From: Clostridium sp. OF03-18AA
GTDB lineage: Bacteria; Bacillota; Clostridia; Lachnospirales; Lachnospiraceae
Reading direction: 5' to 3'
Length of the DNA stretch: 64,000 nucleotides
Assembly (NCBI RefSeq): GCF_003478035.1
Contig: NZ_QUEP01000007.1
Location: forward strand, 62,001-126,000
The notes below the pieces were generated by a model. The model had not been told where the DNA came from, searched no databases, and worked only from the letters and a program-made list of their open reading frames with translations. Within the stretch, counting starts at the first letter, position 1; each line of letters opens with the position of its first letter. Of the stretch, positions 35,180 to 44,883 are shown piece by piece. A program made the translations under genes and the position numbers.

Positions 35180-35872
35180 TTATTCCTGTTCCTTCTTTGC
35201 GTTTTCCGCTTCCTTCGCAGCCTTTTTCGCAGCCCATTCCGCGGCTTTCTCCGCCTGGATCTCCTCCTCGGCGGTCAGAAGATCTTCTCCGGCAGCCATC
35301 TTGTCGATGAGCGTCCAGATATCCTCTCTTCCCTGCTTGGTCTCAGCGGAGAACGGGATCAGGATATCCTGTTTCTCCATCCCGAGACCGGTCCGGATGA
35401 GTTTTACCTGTTTCTGGATCTGGCTCCGCTTGATCTTGTCAAGCTTCGTCGCAATGATGACCGGGCGGAAGCCGTTGTAAACGATCCAGTCGTACATAGT
35501 CTTATCGTTGGCAGACGGCTCATGACGGATGTCCACGAGAAGGAAGACGCATTTTAACATCTGGGACTTATGGAGATAATTCTCGATCATCTTGCCCCAT
35601 TTTACCTTCTCAGACTGCGGAACTTTCGCGTAACCGTAGCCGGGGAGATCCACGTAATAGAGATCTCCGTTGATGTTATAAAAGTTGATCGTCTGGGTCT
35701 TTCCCGGCTGGGAGGACGTTCTCGCCAACGCTTTCCGGTTCATGAGTGCGTTGATCAGGGAAGATTTTCCCACGTTTGATTTTCCCGCGAACGCGAACTC
35801 CGGCAGCGTATTCTCCGGCAGTGTGCTCGTCACACCGCAGACGGTCTCAAGTTCCACATTTCTGATAACCAT
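35180..35872 (-). CDS. engB: Ribosome biogenesis GTPase YsxC/EngB
   Basis: A 230-residue TrmE-Era-EngA-like GTPase. It shows G1 GKSNVGKSSL, G3 DLPGYG, G4 TKLDK and the switch region ARTSSQPGKTQTINFYN. It assists assembly of the large ribosomal subunit. A Lys/Ala-rich tail of about 30 residues (EWAAKKAAKEAENAKKE) extends beyond the usual length. AAGGAG precedes the ATG. It follows lon by 40 bases, the order seen in Bacillus. Confidence 0.97.
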   Translation of the reverse strand: MVIRNVELETVCGVTSTLPENTLPEFAFAGKSNVGKSSLINALMNRKALARTSSQPGKTQTINFYNINGDLYYVDLPGYGYAKVPQSEKVKWGKMIENYLHKSQMLKCVFLLVDIRHEPSANDKTMYDWIVYNGFRPVIIATKLDKIKRSQIQKQVKLIRTGLGMEKQDILIPFSAETKQGREDIWTLIDKMAAGEDLLTAEEEIQAEKAAEWAAKKAAKEAENAKKEQE

Positions 35873-35912
35873 TCCTATTCTCCTTCTATCTGGCTGGTGC
35901 AGCTTTCCTGTA

Positions 35913-38225
35913 TCACGCGAACGCTTCGCGCACCACGTCGTCCATGGTCTTCACGAACACGATCTCCATGCCCTTCGTGATCTCCTTCGAGATCTCCGCC
36001 ATATCCGGCCGGTTCTTGTCCGGCACGAGCACCTTCTTCATATGTGCCATTCTCGCCGCAAGTGTCTTTTCCTTTAAGCCTCCGATCGGCAGTACACACC
36101 CCCGCAGAGTGATCTCGCCGGTCATTGCAACGCTGGCGAGGACCTTTTTGCCGGTCACTGCGGAGAGCATCGCAGTCGCCATCGTGATGCCCGCGGACGG
36201 GCCATCCTTCGGCACCGCACCTTCCGGAATATGAAGATGCAGATCATGTTCCTTAAAATATTTGCTTTCCACACCGTACCGGTCAGCCACAGATCTTACA
36301 TACGTCAGTGCGATCTGCGCGGATTCCTTCATAACATCGCCCATCTGGCCTGTCATCTGGAGTTTTCCGTCGCCCGGCATCACATTCACTTCGATCTGGA
36401 GAGTATCCCCGCCAACGCTGGTCCATGCGAGACCTCTCACGATCCCGACTTCATCCTCCTCGTTGGCATTCTCGAAGGTGATCTTTTCTTTTCCGAGATA
36501 CTTCTGAAGATTTCCCTCTGTGATATGCACGGATTTCCGTTTTTTCTCAAGGAATTCTCTTGCCGCCTTCCGGCAGATCTCGCCGATCCGGCGCTCTAAG
36601 TTCCTGACTCCGGCTTCCCTCGTGTAGTTGTGGATGATCTTTTCCAGCGCTTTATCGCTGAAGGAGAGCATTTCCCCTGTGAGTCCGTTTCTCTCTAACT
36701 GCTTCGGAACGAGATATTTCTTCGCGATATGGAACTTCTCATTCTCCGTGTAACTGGACACTTCAATCACTTCCATACGGTCAAGGAGCGGTCTCGGGAT
36801 CGTGGACACATCGTTGGCCGTCGCGATAAAGAGGACTCCGGAAAGGTCTAACGGGATTTCCAGATAGTGGTCGCGGAATTTCCCATTCTGCTCTCCGTCA
36901 AGGACCTCAAGGAGCGCAGACGAGACATCTCCCCTGTAGTCCGCGGAGACCTTATCGATCTCGTCCAGGAGCATCAGCGGGTTCGCCACGCCTGCCTGGC
37001 GCATCGCATCGGCGATCCGGCCCGGCATCGCGCCGACATACGTCTTTCTGTGGCCGCGGATCTCCGCCTCATCGTGAATGCCGCCGAGGCTGATCCTTAC
37101 ATACTTCTTTCCGAGCGCGCGGGCCACGGATCTCGCAATGGAGGTCTTACCTGTTCCCGGCGGTCCCACAAGGCAGAGGATCGGGCTTGTGCCTTTCTTT
37201 GTGAGGGCGCGGACCGCAAGGAATTCCAGAACGCGGTCTTTTACCTGCTCCAGACCATAGTGATCTTCCTCCAGCACTTCCTTCGCATGGATGATGTCCT
37301 GATTGTCCCTGGACGTCTTCTTCCACGGCATCTCGAGGACCGTCTCGATATAGGTGCGCAGGACATTTGCCTCCTGGCTTCCGCCCGGCATGCCTTTGAA
37401 ACGCTGGATCTCTTTTTTGATCTTCTCCTTTGTCTCCTTATCCGCATTCAGCTTTTCAAGCTGTTCCAGATACCCGTCAGCGTCCTCCGCCCCGGCATCA
37501 TCTCCCAGCTCCTCACGGATGACCTTCAGCTCTTCCCTCAGGATGTAGTCGCGCTGGTTCTTATCGATATGTTCCTTTACTTTTCCCTGATAATCACGCT
37601 TGATCATCAGGATCTCGATCTCACGCATCAGATAATACACGATCCGGTCGTAGAGGTGGCTTACATAGTCACATTCCAGAAGCTCCTGCTTTACAGCAAA
37701 ATCCCACGGGAATTCGTTCGCTGTCTGGGTCAGGAGCGGCTCCAGGTCTGTGATCACGAGGAGACTTCCGATAAAGTCCTTCACCGCCTTCGGGTTCGCG
37801 TTTCCAAACTCCTCAAGTTTTTCCTTGACGATCCGGCTCATCGCTTCCTTCACGGTATCCGAGAGCTGCTCCTCCTGCATCGGAGCGTCCTCGATCTCCG
37901 CCTCCAGATACTGTCCGTCTTCGAACAGTGTGAGAAGAGCCGCTCTCTCTAATCCTTCCACCATCACGCGCAGGATCCCGTTCGGCATTTTCACGATCTG
38001 TTTGATCTGGGATACCGTTCCCATCTGATACAGATCTGCGGCCGTCGGCACCTCCTGCTGTGGATTCCGCTGCGTCACAAGGTAGACCTTCTGGTCTCCC
38101 ATCATGGCTGTCTCCACCGCGCGGACAGATTTTTCCCGGCTGATATCAAAATGCTGCACCATTCCCGGGAGGATCGTAAGTCCCCGGAGTGCCACAGCCG
38201 GCATCGTAATTTTCTTATCTTCCAT
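35913..38225 (-). CDS. lon: ATP-dependent protease Lon
   Basis: A 770-residue LonA. The N-terminal substrate-binding domain covers about 1-200. The AAA+ module has Walker A GPPGTGKTS, Walker B LMLLDEIDK and sensor IATANDVSTIPRPLLDRMEV. The C-terminal serine protease carries PKDGPSAG (catalytic Ser about 677) and GGLKEKTLAA (catalytic Lys about 720). It degrades misfolded and regulatory proteins in the cytosol. AGGAGA precedes the ATG. It lies downstream of clpX in the tig-clpP-clpX-lon-engB group. Confidence 0.98.
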   Translation of the reverse strand: MEDKKITMPAVALRGLTILPGMVQHFDISREKSVRAVETAMMGDQKVYLVTQRNPQQEVPTAADLYQMGTVSQIKQIVKMPNGILRVMVEGLERAALLTLFEDGQYLEAEIEDAPMQEEQLSDTVKEAMSRIVKEKLEEFGNANPKAVKDFIGSLLVITDLEPLLTQTANEFPWDFAVKQELLECDYVSHLYDRIVYYLMREIEILMIKRDYQGKVKEHIDKNQRDYILREELKVIREELGDDAGAEDADGYLEQLEKLNADKETKEKIKKEIQRFKGMPGGSQEANVLRTYIETVLEMPWKKTSRDNQDIIHAKEVLEEDHYGLEQVKDRVLEFLAVRALTKKGTSPILCLVGPPGTGKTSIARSVARALGKKYVRISLGGIHDEAEIRGHRKTYVGAMPGRIADAMRQAGVANPLMLLDEIDKVSADYRGDVSSALLEVLDGEQNGKFRDHYLEIPLDLSGVLFIATANDVSTIPRPLLDRMEVIEVSSYTENEKFHIAKKYLVPKQLERNGLTGEMLSFSDKALEKIIHNYTREAGVRNLERRIGEICRKAAREFLEKKRKSVHITEGNLQKYLGKEKITFENANEEDEVGIVRGLAWTSVGGDTLQIEVNVMPGDGKLQMTGQMGDVMKESAQIALTYVRSVADRYGVESKYFKEHDLHLHIPEGAVPKDGPSAGITMATAMLSAVTGKKVLASVAMTGEITLRGCVLPIGGLKEKTLAARMAHMKKVLVPDKNRPDMAEISKEITKGMEIVFVKTMDDVVREAFA

Positions 38226-38486
38226 TCATTTCTCCTGAGCGGAAATCCGTTTACGACATTCCGATCGTCGTGATTTCCGCCTTTTTCTATGAGACAGTTT
38301 CAGACAGGTCAGCGCATCCCATCGGATAATGCGGCTGTCCTATCGATCGTATTTGTAAAAAACGTCTCCGGCAGTTTCCGGATACATTGCGTCAAAAAGG
38401 CTGCCGTGACATTTCTGTGCGCAGCAGCCCCTCTTATCTGCGGGATACGGGTCCTGCAGGTTCATTTTGTAAGGAGAGCCGTTCTC

Positions 38487-39788
38487 TTACGCGATCTCCC
38501 CGTTTCCATCTTTTCTGGATCTTCCGGACAACGCCTTTTTCGGCACCGTCACATCGCGGTATACGACTTCCGGCTTTTCCTTTCCGTCCACCGCATCCTT
38601 CGTAACGGTACAGATACCCACGTTGGAATCGGACGGAACCTCGTACATCGTATCCATCATGACAGATTCCATGATCGCACGGAGTCCTCTTGCTCCCGTC
38701 TTTCTCTCCACCGCCATATGGGCGATCTCGTGGACAGCCTCCGGAGTGAACTCCAGCTTCACGTCATCCAGCTCAAATAACTTCTGATACTGTTTTACGA
38801 GCGCGTTCTTCGGCTCCGTGAGGATCCGCACAAGGGCATCCTCATCCAGAAGATCTAAGGATACCATCACCGGGACTCTTCCGACAAACTCCGGGATCAG
38901 ACCGAATTTCGTAAGATCCTGCGGCATCGCCTGCTTTAACAGCTTGCTGATATCCGTATTTTTCTTATCCACGATCTTCGCGCCGAAACCGATGGAACTT
39001 GTCTCCAGTCTGGACTCGATAATTCTCTCAAGGCCATCGAAAGCACCGCCGCAGATGAACAGGATGTTCGTCGTATCGATCTGGATCAGCTCCTGCTGCG
39101 GATGCTTTCTGCCGCCCTGAGGCGGAACGCTTGCAACAGTACCTTCCAGGATCTTTAACAACGCCTGCTGGACGCCCTCGCCGGAAACATCACGGGTAAT
39201 GGACACATTCTCGGATTTTTTTGTGATCTTATCGATCTCATCGATGTAAATAATACCGTACTCCGCACGGCTCACATCATTATCTGCTGCCTGGATCAAT
39301 TTTAAGAGGATGTTCTCCACGTCCTCGCCGACATAACCGGCCTCAGTCAGCGTCGTTGCATCTGCGATCGCAAACGGAACACCTAAAAGCTTCGCAAGTG
39401 TCTGCGCAAGATAAGTCTTGCCGGATCCGGTCGGACCGAGCATCAGGATATTGCTCTTCTGAAGATCAACATCACTTTCCTTCTTCGATGTGATTCTCTT
39501 ATAATGATTGTAAACAGCCACGGAAAGAACTTTCTTCGCCTCATCCTGTCCGATCACATAGTCGTCCAGAAATTCTTTGATCTCCTTCGGTTTTAAGAGG
39601 TTGATTCCGGAGAAATCCGGTCTTTCCTCCTCCTCGTTTCCGAGTTCTTCCTCAAGGATCTCACTGCAGAGTTCGATACACTCATCACAGATATAGACGC
39701 CGTTGGAGCCGGCTATCATTTTTCTTACCTGATCCTGATTCTTTCCGCAGAAGGAACATCTGATCTTTTCCTCAGGTCTTACTGGCAT
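38487..39788 (-). CDS. clpX: ClpXP unfoldase subunit ClpX
   Basis: A 433-residue AAA+ unfoldase. The N-terminal zinc-binding domain has CSFCGK and ICDECIELC. Walker A is GPTGSGKT and Walker B is [10 protein letters not shown]. The ClpP-binding IGF loop is represented by SSIGFGAK, and pore-loop and RKTGARGLR sensor-2 motifs are present. The C-terminal about 20 residues ([13 protein letters not shown]) are a short extension. GAGGTG precedes the ATG. It follows clpP by 33 bases. Confidence 0.98.
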   Translation of the reverse strand: MPVRPEEKIRCSFCGKNQDQVRKMIAGSNGVYICDECIELCSEILEEELGNEEEERPDFSGINLLKPKEIKEFLDDYVIGQDEAKKVLSVAVYNHYKRITSKKESDVDLQKSNILMLGPTGSGKTYLAQTLAKLLGVPFAIADATTLTEAGYVGEDVENILLKLIQAADNDVSRAEYGIIYIDEIDKITKKSENVSITRDVSGEGVQQALLKILEGTVASVPPQGGRKHPQQELIQIDTTNILFICGGAFDGLERIIESRLETSSIGFGAKIVDKKNTDISKLLKQAMPQDLTKFGLIPEFVGRVPVMVSLDLLDEDALVRILTEPKNALVKQYQKLFELDDVKLEFTPEAVHEIAHMAVERKTGARGLRAIMESVMMDTMYEVPSDSNVGICTVTKDAVDGKEKPEVVYRDVTVPKKALSGRSRKDGNGEIA

Positions 39789-39821
39789 GTTCGCACCTCA
39801 ATTCTAAATTTATAACCGGAC

Positions 39822-40403
39822 CTAGTGTCCTGTGATCACGCGGTCGATCAGGCCGTATGCGGCTGCCTCTTCCGCTGTCATATAATTATCTCTCTCCGTA
39901 TCGCGGGCGATCACGTCGAGCGGCTGCCCTGTGTTTGCAGCCAGGATCTTGTTGAGCTTTTCTTTTGTCTTTAAGATCTGCTCCGCAACGATCTTGATCT
40001 CCGTTGCCTGACCCTGTGCCCCGCCGGACGGCTGATGGATCATGACCTCAGCGTTCGGAAGCGCAAAACGTTTGCCCTTCGCACCGCTGGAGAGAAGGAA
40101 TGCTCCCATGCTTGCAGCCATACCGATGCAGGTCGTGCATACGTCGCATTTAATATAGTTCATCGTATCATAGATCGCCATACCGGCCGTTACGGAACCG
40201 CCCGGGCTGTTGATATAAAGGTTGATGTCCTTATTCGGATCCTCGGATTCCAGGAACAGGAGCTGAGCCACAACAAGGCTCGCGCTCACATCGTTTACTT
40301 CCTCACCGAGGAAAATAATACGGTCTTTTAATAATCTGGAATAGATATCGTAGGAACGCTCTCCTCTGCTTGTAGATTCAAGCACATAAGGTACTAAGCT
40401 CAT
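39822..40403 (-). CDS. clpP: ClpP serine protease subunit
   Basis: A 193-residue ClpP with the intact catalytic triad Ser98 (GMAASMGA), His123 (MIHQP) and Asp172. I use the ATG at 40403 with GGAGG upstream, giving the standard length; the upstream reading-frame extension has no ribosome site. It forms the tetradecameric chamber used by ClpX. It lies between tig and clpX. Confidence 0.98.
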   Translation of the reverse strand: MSLVPYVLESTSRGERSYDIYSRLLKDRIIFLGEEVNDVSASLVVAQLLFLESEDPNKDINLYINSPGGSVTAGMAIYDTMNYIKCDVCTTCIGMAASMGAFLLSSGAKGKRFALPNAEVMIHQPSGGAQGQATEIKIVAEQILKTKEKLNKILAANTGQPLDVIARDTERDNYMTAEEAAAYGLIDRVITGH

Positions 40404-40526
40404 ATTATTTCCTCCATCTTTTCTTTTATGATCGCGGCACACAGAAATATCTGTCCGGAACCTGTGCTCACCGTCAAAATTCCGGCTGTCTGCACACATT
40501 TCGGAACTATCCCTGTATAACCGACT

Positions 40527-40562
40527 GGGGATTGCCGCGAAAAGCTCTCCGCAGCAACCCCC
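40527..40562. repeat. Hairpin between tig and clpP
   Basis: GGGGATTGCCGCG pairs with CGCAGCAACCCCC through 13 positions, two of them wobbles in the minus-strand RNA, with a 10-base loop. No T run follows, so it may partially attenuate transcription, act in RNA processing, or be a degenerate repeat. Confidence 0.5.
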
Positions 40563-40644
40563 TCTGAATGCGGGTCATGGTCCGTCATCAGACCACTTTC
40601 CACCATGTTTTCTGTGCAGATCCGTCTAAAGTATGTTGCCCTGA

Positions 40645-41934
40645 TTAGTCAACGAACTTTGCCTCAGCTACAAGGAAGTCGATCGCTTTCTGTACAGCAA
40701 GGTCTTCTTTTAACTGTGCCATCTGCTCTTCACCAAACATACCCTTGATCTGTTCTTTATCCATCTTGAAGTCTGCAGCCATCTTGTCGAACTGCTCCTC
40801 AACTGCAGCATCGTCAGCCTGGATGTTTTCAGCCTTTACAACTGCCTCGAGAACAAGTCTTGTCTGAATTCTCTTGATCGCCTGCGGCTTCATCTGCTCG
40901 CCGATCTTCTCAGCTGTCATGCCTGTGATCTCAACATACTGCTTGAAGGAGATACCCTGGCTCTCAAGTCTGCGCGCATAGTCGTTGACCATACCGTTAA
41001 CCTGCTCCTCAACCATCTGATCCGGGATCTCCATTGTTGCGTTCTCGATTACCTTAGCAACGACCTTATCCTCGTCTGCTGTCTTAGCTGCTTCAATCTT
41101 CTCAGCCTGTAATTTCTCTGTAAGGTCTTTCTTGTACTCTTCCATTGTATCGAAATCAGATACTTCGCTTGCGAACTCATCGTTTGCTTCCGGAAGCTCT
41201 TTTCTCTGGATCTCTTTTACTTTTACTTTGAATACAGCCGGTTTGTTCTTTAACTCTTCTACATGGTACTCAGCCGGGAATGTTACGTTTACTTCGCACT
41301 CTTCGCCGGTCTTCTTGCCGATGAGCTGCTCCTCAAAGTTGTCGATGAATGTATGGGAACCGATCGTAAGCGGATAGTCCTCAGCCTTGCCACCCTCGAA
41401 TCTCTTTCCGTCTACGGAACCGTCGAAGTCGATCGTTACCTGATCGCCATCCTCAACGCCTCTGTCCTCAACTGTGATCAGGCGGGAGTTTTTCTCTCTT
41501 GCGCGCTTGATCTCTGTCTCGATATCTTCCTCTGTAACGTCAGATTTTGTCTTCTGAACCTCTACGCCCTTGTACTGGCCAAGAGTAACTTCCGGCTTAA
41601 CAGCAACCTTTGCTGTGTAGATGAAGGACTTTCCTTCCTCGATCTGCTCGATGGAAACAGCCGGACGGGAAACGATCTCAAGTCCGCTCTCCTTTGCAGC
41701 ATCCGGATAGCTTGCGTCGATCACTTCATCAACGGCATCCTCGTAGAATACGCCAACACCATACATCTTCTTGATCATGTTGAACGGAGCTTTTCCTTTT
41801 CTGAAGCCCGGGATATTGAATTTACCCTTATTCTTATTATAGGAATGCTGTACAGCCTCCTCAAACTTTTCTGCCGGCACTTCGATTGTAAGTTTTGCCG
41901 TATTCTTCTCTAAATTCTCAACCTGTACGCTCAT
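40645..41934 (-). CDS. tig: Trigger factor
   Basis: A 429-residue ribosome-associated chaperone and peptidyl-prolyl isomerase. The N-terminal ribosome-binding domain has the signature GFRKGKAPFNMI. The FKBP-type PPIase domain covers about 150-240 (DQVTIDFDGSVDGKRFEGGKAEDYPLTIGS). The long helical C-terminal chaperone domain completes it. AAGGAGG precedes the ATG. First gene of the protein quality-control group. Confidence 0.98.
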   Translation of the reverse strand: MSVQVENLEKNTAKLTIEVPAEKFEEAVQHSYNKNKGKFNIPGFRKGKAPFNMIKKMYGVGVFYEDAVDEVIDASYPDAAKESGLEIVSRPAVSIEQIEEGKSFIYTAKVAVKPEVTLGQYKGVEVQKTKSDVTEEDIETEIKRAREKNSRLITVEDRGVEDGDQVTIDFDGSVDGKRFEGGKAEDYPLTIGSHTFIDNFEEQLIGKKTGEECEVNVTFPAEYHVEELKNKPAVFKVKVKEIQRKELPEANDEFASEVSDFDTMEEYKKDLTEKLQAEKIEAAKTADEDKVVAKVIENATMEIPDQMVEEQVNGMVNDYARRLESQGISFKQYVEITGMTAEKIGEQMKPQAIKRIQTRLVLEAVVKAENIQADDAAVEEQFDKMAADFKMDKEQIKGMFGEEQMAQLKEDLAVQKAIDFLVAEAKFVD

Positions 41935-42496
41935 TTTATGAGTTCCTCCTTAAATATATCGATAGCGGGGATCGGATGGTCCCGCCCGTATGATCTCGTA
42001 ACTGCCGCTTTTTGGGCGTTACACGTTTTCCGGCATTATGATGGCCGCTCAGCGAAAAATCCGCCCGCAGGCATCACTTCTCCGTCACGTGCACATAGCG
42101 CCGCATGAAATTATAACATAAGACGCATAAAAAGACCAGACCTAAATTACAAAAAATCCAGAAAATACGGGATATTCTTGCTGCAAATACCTGCATTCTC
42201 TCCCCACGCCTGCCAGTCCATACCATTCCCGGCACACCACGCTCACATAACGCGCCTGCCCCACAGCGGTGAGTATCCAGGCAGGCGCACCTTGATCCGG
42301 GGATCTGGTTCCTCTTAGCTCGCGGGTGACTGCGTTGGAACACAGATGCCGCACTGTCTGAGCGCAGCGAGTTTGCGGCATCTGTGTTCCGCCTTTAGCA
42401 GGCACACGCAAGCTTAGCGGAACCATCCCCGCATCCCCGCGTGCACCTGCCCGGATACTCACCGCGTACCTCAGCCAACACCCTCAGCGAGTCTAT
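41935..42496. other. Long intergenic region with large palindromic element
   Basis: About 560 bases between tig and the DJ-1 gene hold no convincing gene; frames through it lack ribosome sites and follow the palindromes. The main content is the family A inverted pair and the central hairpin listed separately. A further perfect 9-bp hairpin GCGCCTGCC / GGCAGGCGC lies near 42243-42270. Confidence 0.7.
42257..42484. repeat. About 230-bp composite palindromic element (family A copies 2 and 3)
   Basis: Two family A units face each other: 42257-42323, and its inverted partner 42397-42484. They share GGTGAGTATCC, GGCAGG, GGTTCC and CTTAGC. Between them is a perfect 17-bp hairpin, GGAACACAGATGCCGCA (42337-42353) with 42374-42390. 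No coding sequence is inside. It resembles a non-autonomous mobile element or a structured RNA more than a terminator. Confidence 0.75.
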
Positions 42497-43051
42497 TTAT
42501 CTCTCATACTGGATCGCCTTCCTGATCTTCTCCGCCTCATTCTCACTCACCAGAATACGGATCAGCTCCAACCCAAGGTCGATCGCCCATCCCATTCCGC
42601 GTCCGGTACTGATCAGCCGGTCCGTCACCACACCGTCGCCGCGGCAGTCCGCACCCTTCATCTGATTCTCAAACCCCGGATAGCAGGTCGCACGATGGCC
42701 TTCGACAAGACCGAGCTCCCCTAAAACACTCGGAGCCGCACAGATCGCCGCAAGCCGCTTTCCTGCTGCAGCATGGGCCTTCAGCATCTCTGCCAGACCT
42801 CTGTGCGCCTTCAGGTTATTCGTTCCGACAAGTCCGCCCGGGAGGAACAGCACATCTGCGTCATCCCCGATATCCTCGAACAGACAGTCCGCCTCAATCT
42901 TAAAACCGTGGGATCCCGTCACCATCTTTCTTCCCATGATGGAGACCAGTTTCACATCCACTTTCGCTCTTCTCAGGCAGTCACACACCGCGAGGCACTC
43001 CACCTCTTCCATTCCGTCTGCCACAAACGCATATACTCTTGCCATTTTCAT
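42497..43051 (-). CDS. DJ-1/PfpI family protein
   Basis: A 184-residue DJ-1 superfamily protein. The nucleophilic Cys is at about 104 in AAICAAPSVLGE, with the preceding acidic residue in DGMEEVE and the LPGG loop (VLFLPGGLVGTNNL). Length and motifs match the bacterial YajL/ThiJ type rather than the larger PfpI proteases. AAAGGTG precedes the ATG. Members have been linked to oxidative stress and glyoxal detoxification; the precise role here is unknown. It is flanked by repeat elements on both sides. Confidence 0.92.
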   Translation of the reverse strand: MKMARVYAFVADGMEEVECLAVCDCLRRAKVDVKLVSIMGRKMVTGSHGFKIEADCLFEDIGDDADVLFLPGGLVGTNNLKAHRGLAEMLKAHAAAGKRLAAICAAPSVLGELGLVEGHRATCYPGFENQMKGADCRGDGVVTDRLISTGRGMGWAIDLGLELIRILVSENEAEKIRKAIQYER

Positions 43052-43133
43052 TTACGCACCTTTCTGATCGCAGTGCGGGGGAAATCCCTGCCTTATAACG
43101 CAGTAGAAATCCCCCGCAAATCTCATTTTTTCG

Positions 43134-43264
43134 TAACTGTTCAGTACCCTCACAGTTACGAGCAAAAATCCATTCCAGATCGGCTTCGCCGATGGGATTT
43201 TTGCCTCCAGACCTGTGCTTTATTACGGTCAGCGCAGCAAGTGCGCAGACCTACTGAATAGTTA
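43134..43264. repeat. Intergenic palindromic repeat, family B copy 2
   Basis: Ends TAACTGTTCAGTA and TACTGAATAGTTA are inverted copies (12 of 13). Inside are a GCAAAAATCC / GGATTTTTGC stem extended by ATCGGC / GCCGAT, and the 32-base core shared exactly with copy 1 at 6 kb. Copy 1 lacks the inner stem, so the family has long and short forms. Lies between the DJ-1 and DUF975 genes. Confidence 0.82.
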
Positions 43265-43277
43265 CATTTTTTCAACA

Positions 43278-44618
43278 TCACTGTCCGTCTTTCTCATCAT
43301 CCGTATACGGATAAAATTTCCCGTTCAGATAATATCCGCGTCCAGGTCCGCCCTCCGACCGTTTTACTTCTGTTCCGCGATCCTCTGCATCCGCCTGCTG
43401 CTGTGCGGAAGAATCCACGGTCTGCTCTGGTCCATGATACTGATACGGCTCCTGCGGCATATCATTCCAGCTGTCCGAGGCGCTGTTCTGTCCCTGTCCG
43501 TACGAATAACCGGTTCCGCCATTCTGTCCATAGCCGCCGTTCATATTTCCGGTTCCATACGCACCGTATCCGCCGCCCGGGTTTTCATTCCCACCGACAT
43601 CTCTCACACTGTCCGGTTCCACATACTGTCCGCCATAGCGCGCGTTATTCTGTACAAACGGTTCCCCTCCGAATCCATTCAGGCGTCCCGAATATGGTCC
43701 GCGAAGCACTGCGTAAAGCTCCGCAAAGGTTGCATCCACATACGGCTGGACGAAGAAGGTTCCGATACCGCAGAGCAGGGTTCCTAAAAGCTGCCATCCC
43801 AGGAAGGAAAGGCCGAGTACAAAGGCGTTCCATTTCTGTCCATCCATCATCTCTTTCGAGAGTCTTAAAACTTCCATCGTCTTCATATCCGGGTTTTCAG
43901 CAAGAATATATGGAACCATCAGATAGCAGTACTGGAAATAAACAGAAACAAAAGCTCCTATCGTAGCGCATATCATTACTGCCCAAAATACACTACCGAT
44001 CCATTCAACACCATTAAACAAGATCACAAGAAATCCCAACAGACTGGCCAGGATCACAACACTCTCTGTGATCAGTCCCCGAAGGAACTGGGTTCCCACG
44101 ATCTTTAAATATCCATTGGAAAATCCCCAGAAGATCTTTCCGACACCCGCCGACTGCCCCGTCACACGGCTTTCCAGATAGAACCGGTTCCGTCCGACTT
44201 CAAACAATGGCTGTACAAAAATTCCGATCACGACAGAGACGATCACAATAACGACCACCGCTCCCGCGAAAAGACGGTAAAACAGGTTGCTCGCAACCAT
44301 GGATCCGGCATTTCCGGCTCCCGGTCCGTAAGCGTCGCCAAGTCCAGGGACAAGCTCGATCCCGCTGGCAAGACCACTCTGGGTACTTCCACTGAGGCTG
44401 CCGTCGCCTCCTAATTCACCGATCAAAAGACCGCTCTGGTCATCCCGGCTGCTTCCCGTCGCATTCTGCTCCAGGTAGCTTGTAACTCTCTGCGTGTTTG
44501 CATTCGATCCGCCGAATCCGCTGAGGATCGCAAAGATCAGGCTCACCGCAAATGCCGCCCAGTAATATCTGCTCAAACACATTTTTGCACGGTTCTTTAA
44601 CTCTGCCCTTGTCCACAT
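43278..44618 (-). CDS. DUF975 family membrane protein
   Basis: A 446-residue integral membrane protein of the DUF975 family. The N-terminal WTRAELKNRAK and the pattern of five or six hydrophobic segments are characteristic, as is the late FVQPYVDATFAELYAVLRG. The C-terminal 120 residues are a Gly/Tyr/Asn/Gln-rich cytosolic tail (YGAYGTGNMNGGYGQNGG) ending in GRGYYLNGKFYPYTDDE. I use the ATG at 44618, which has AAAAAAGGAGGA upstream. Family function is unknown. It stands alone. Confidence 0.88.
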   Translation of the reverse strand: MWTRAELKNRAKMCLSRYYWAAFAVSLIFAILSGFGGSNANTQRVTSYLEQNATGSSRDDQSGLLIGELGGDGSLSGSTQSGLASGIELVPGLGDAYGPGAGNAGSMVASNLFYRLFAGAVVVIVIVSVVIGIFVQPLFEVGRNRFYLESRVTGQSAGVGKIFWGFSNGYLKIVGTQFLRGLITESVVILASLLGFLVILFNGVEWIGSVFWAVMICATIGAFVSVYFQYCYLMVPYILAENPDMKTMEVLRLSKEMMDGQKWNAFVLGLSFLGWQLLGTLLCGIGTFFVQPYVDATFAELYAVLRGPYSGRLNGFGGEPFVQNNARYGGQYVEPDSVRDVGGNENPGGGYGAYGTGNMNGGYGQNGGTGYSYGQGQNSASDSWNDMPQEPYQYHGPEQTVDSSAQQQADAEDRGTEVKRSEGGPGRGYYLNGKFYPYTDDEKDGQ

Positions 44619-44883
44619 ACGCACTCCTCCTTTTTTCATGAACGGTGTTGACCGATATGCAAAAACAGGACATTCTCCCGGATTCCGCATACTGGAACCG
44701 CTGAACTTTCATCTACATTTGTTTACTGATATTGTAACATGTTTTTTTACAAAAGACCTTACTTTTTCCTTGCGATATGATATGATTTATTACAGTTTGT
44801 TTCAATCACTGCCGGTAATTTCATAAGAACTGGCGATCAAATCTTCTGCCGCAACCGCCGGCATCCCAGAAAGGATATTTATC

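Noticed and set aside
36867..37952. Open frame of 361 codons on the plus strand opposite lon
   Set aside because: It lies wholly within the coding region of a complete Lon protease; long antisense frames are common in this codon usage.
41263..41913. Open frame of 216 codons opposite trigger factor
   Set aside because: Antisense shadow of tig, without a ribosome site or recognisable motifs.
42074..42462. Overlapping open frames in the gap after tig
   Set aside because: They follow the palindromic repeats, have no ribosome site, and show no protein family features.
42257..42484. Insertion sequence with transposase
   Set aside because: Inverted repeats are present but there is no transposase frame between them; called a palindromic repeat instead.
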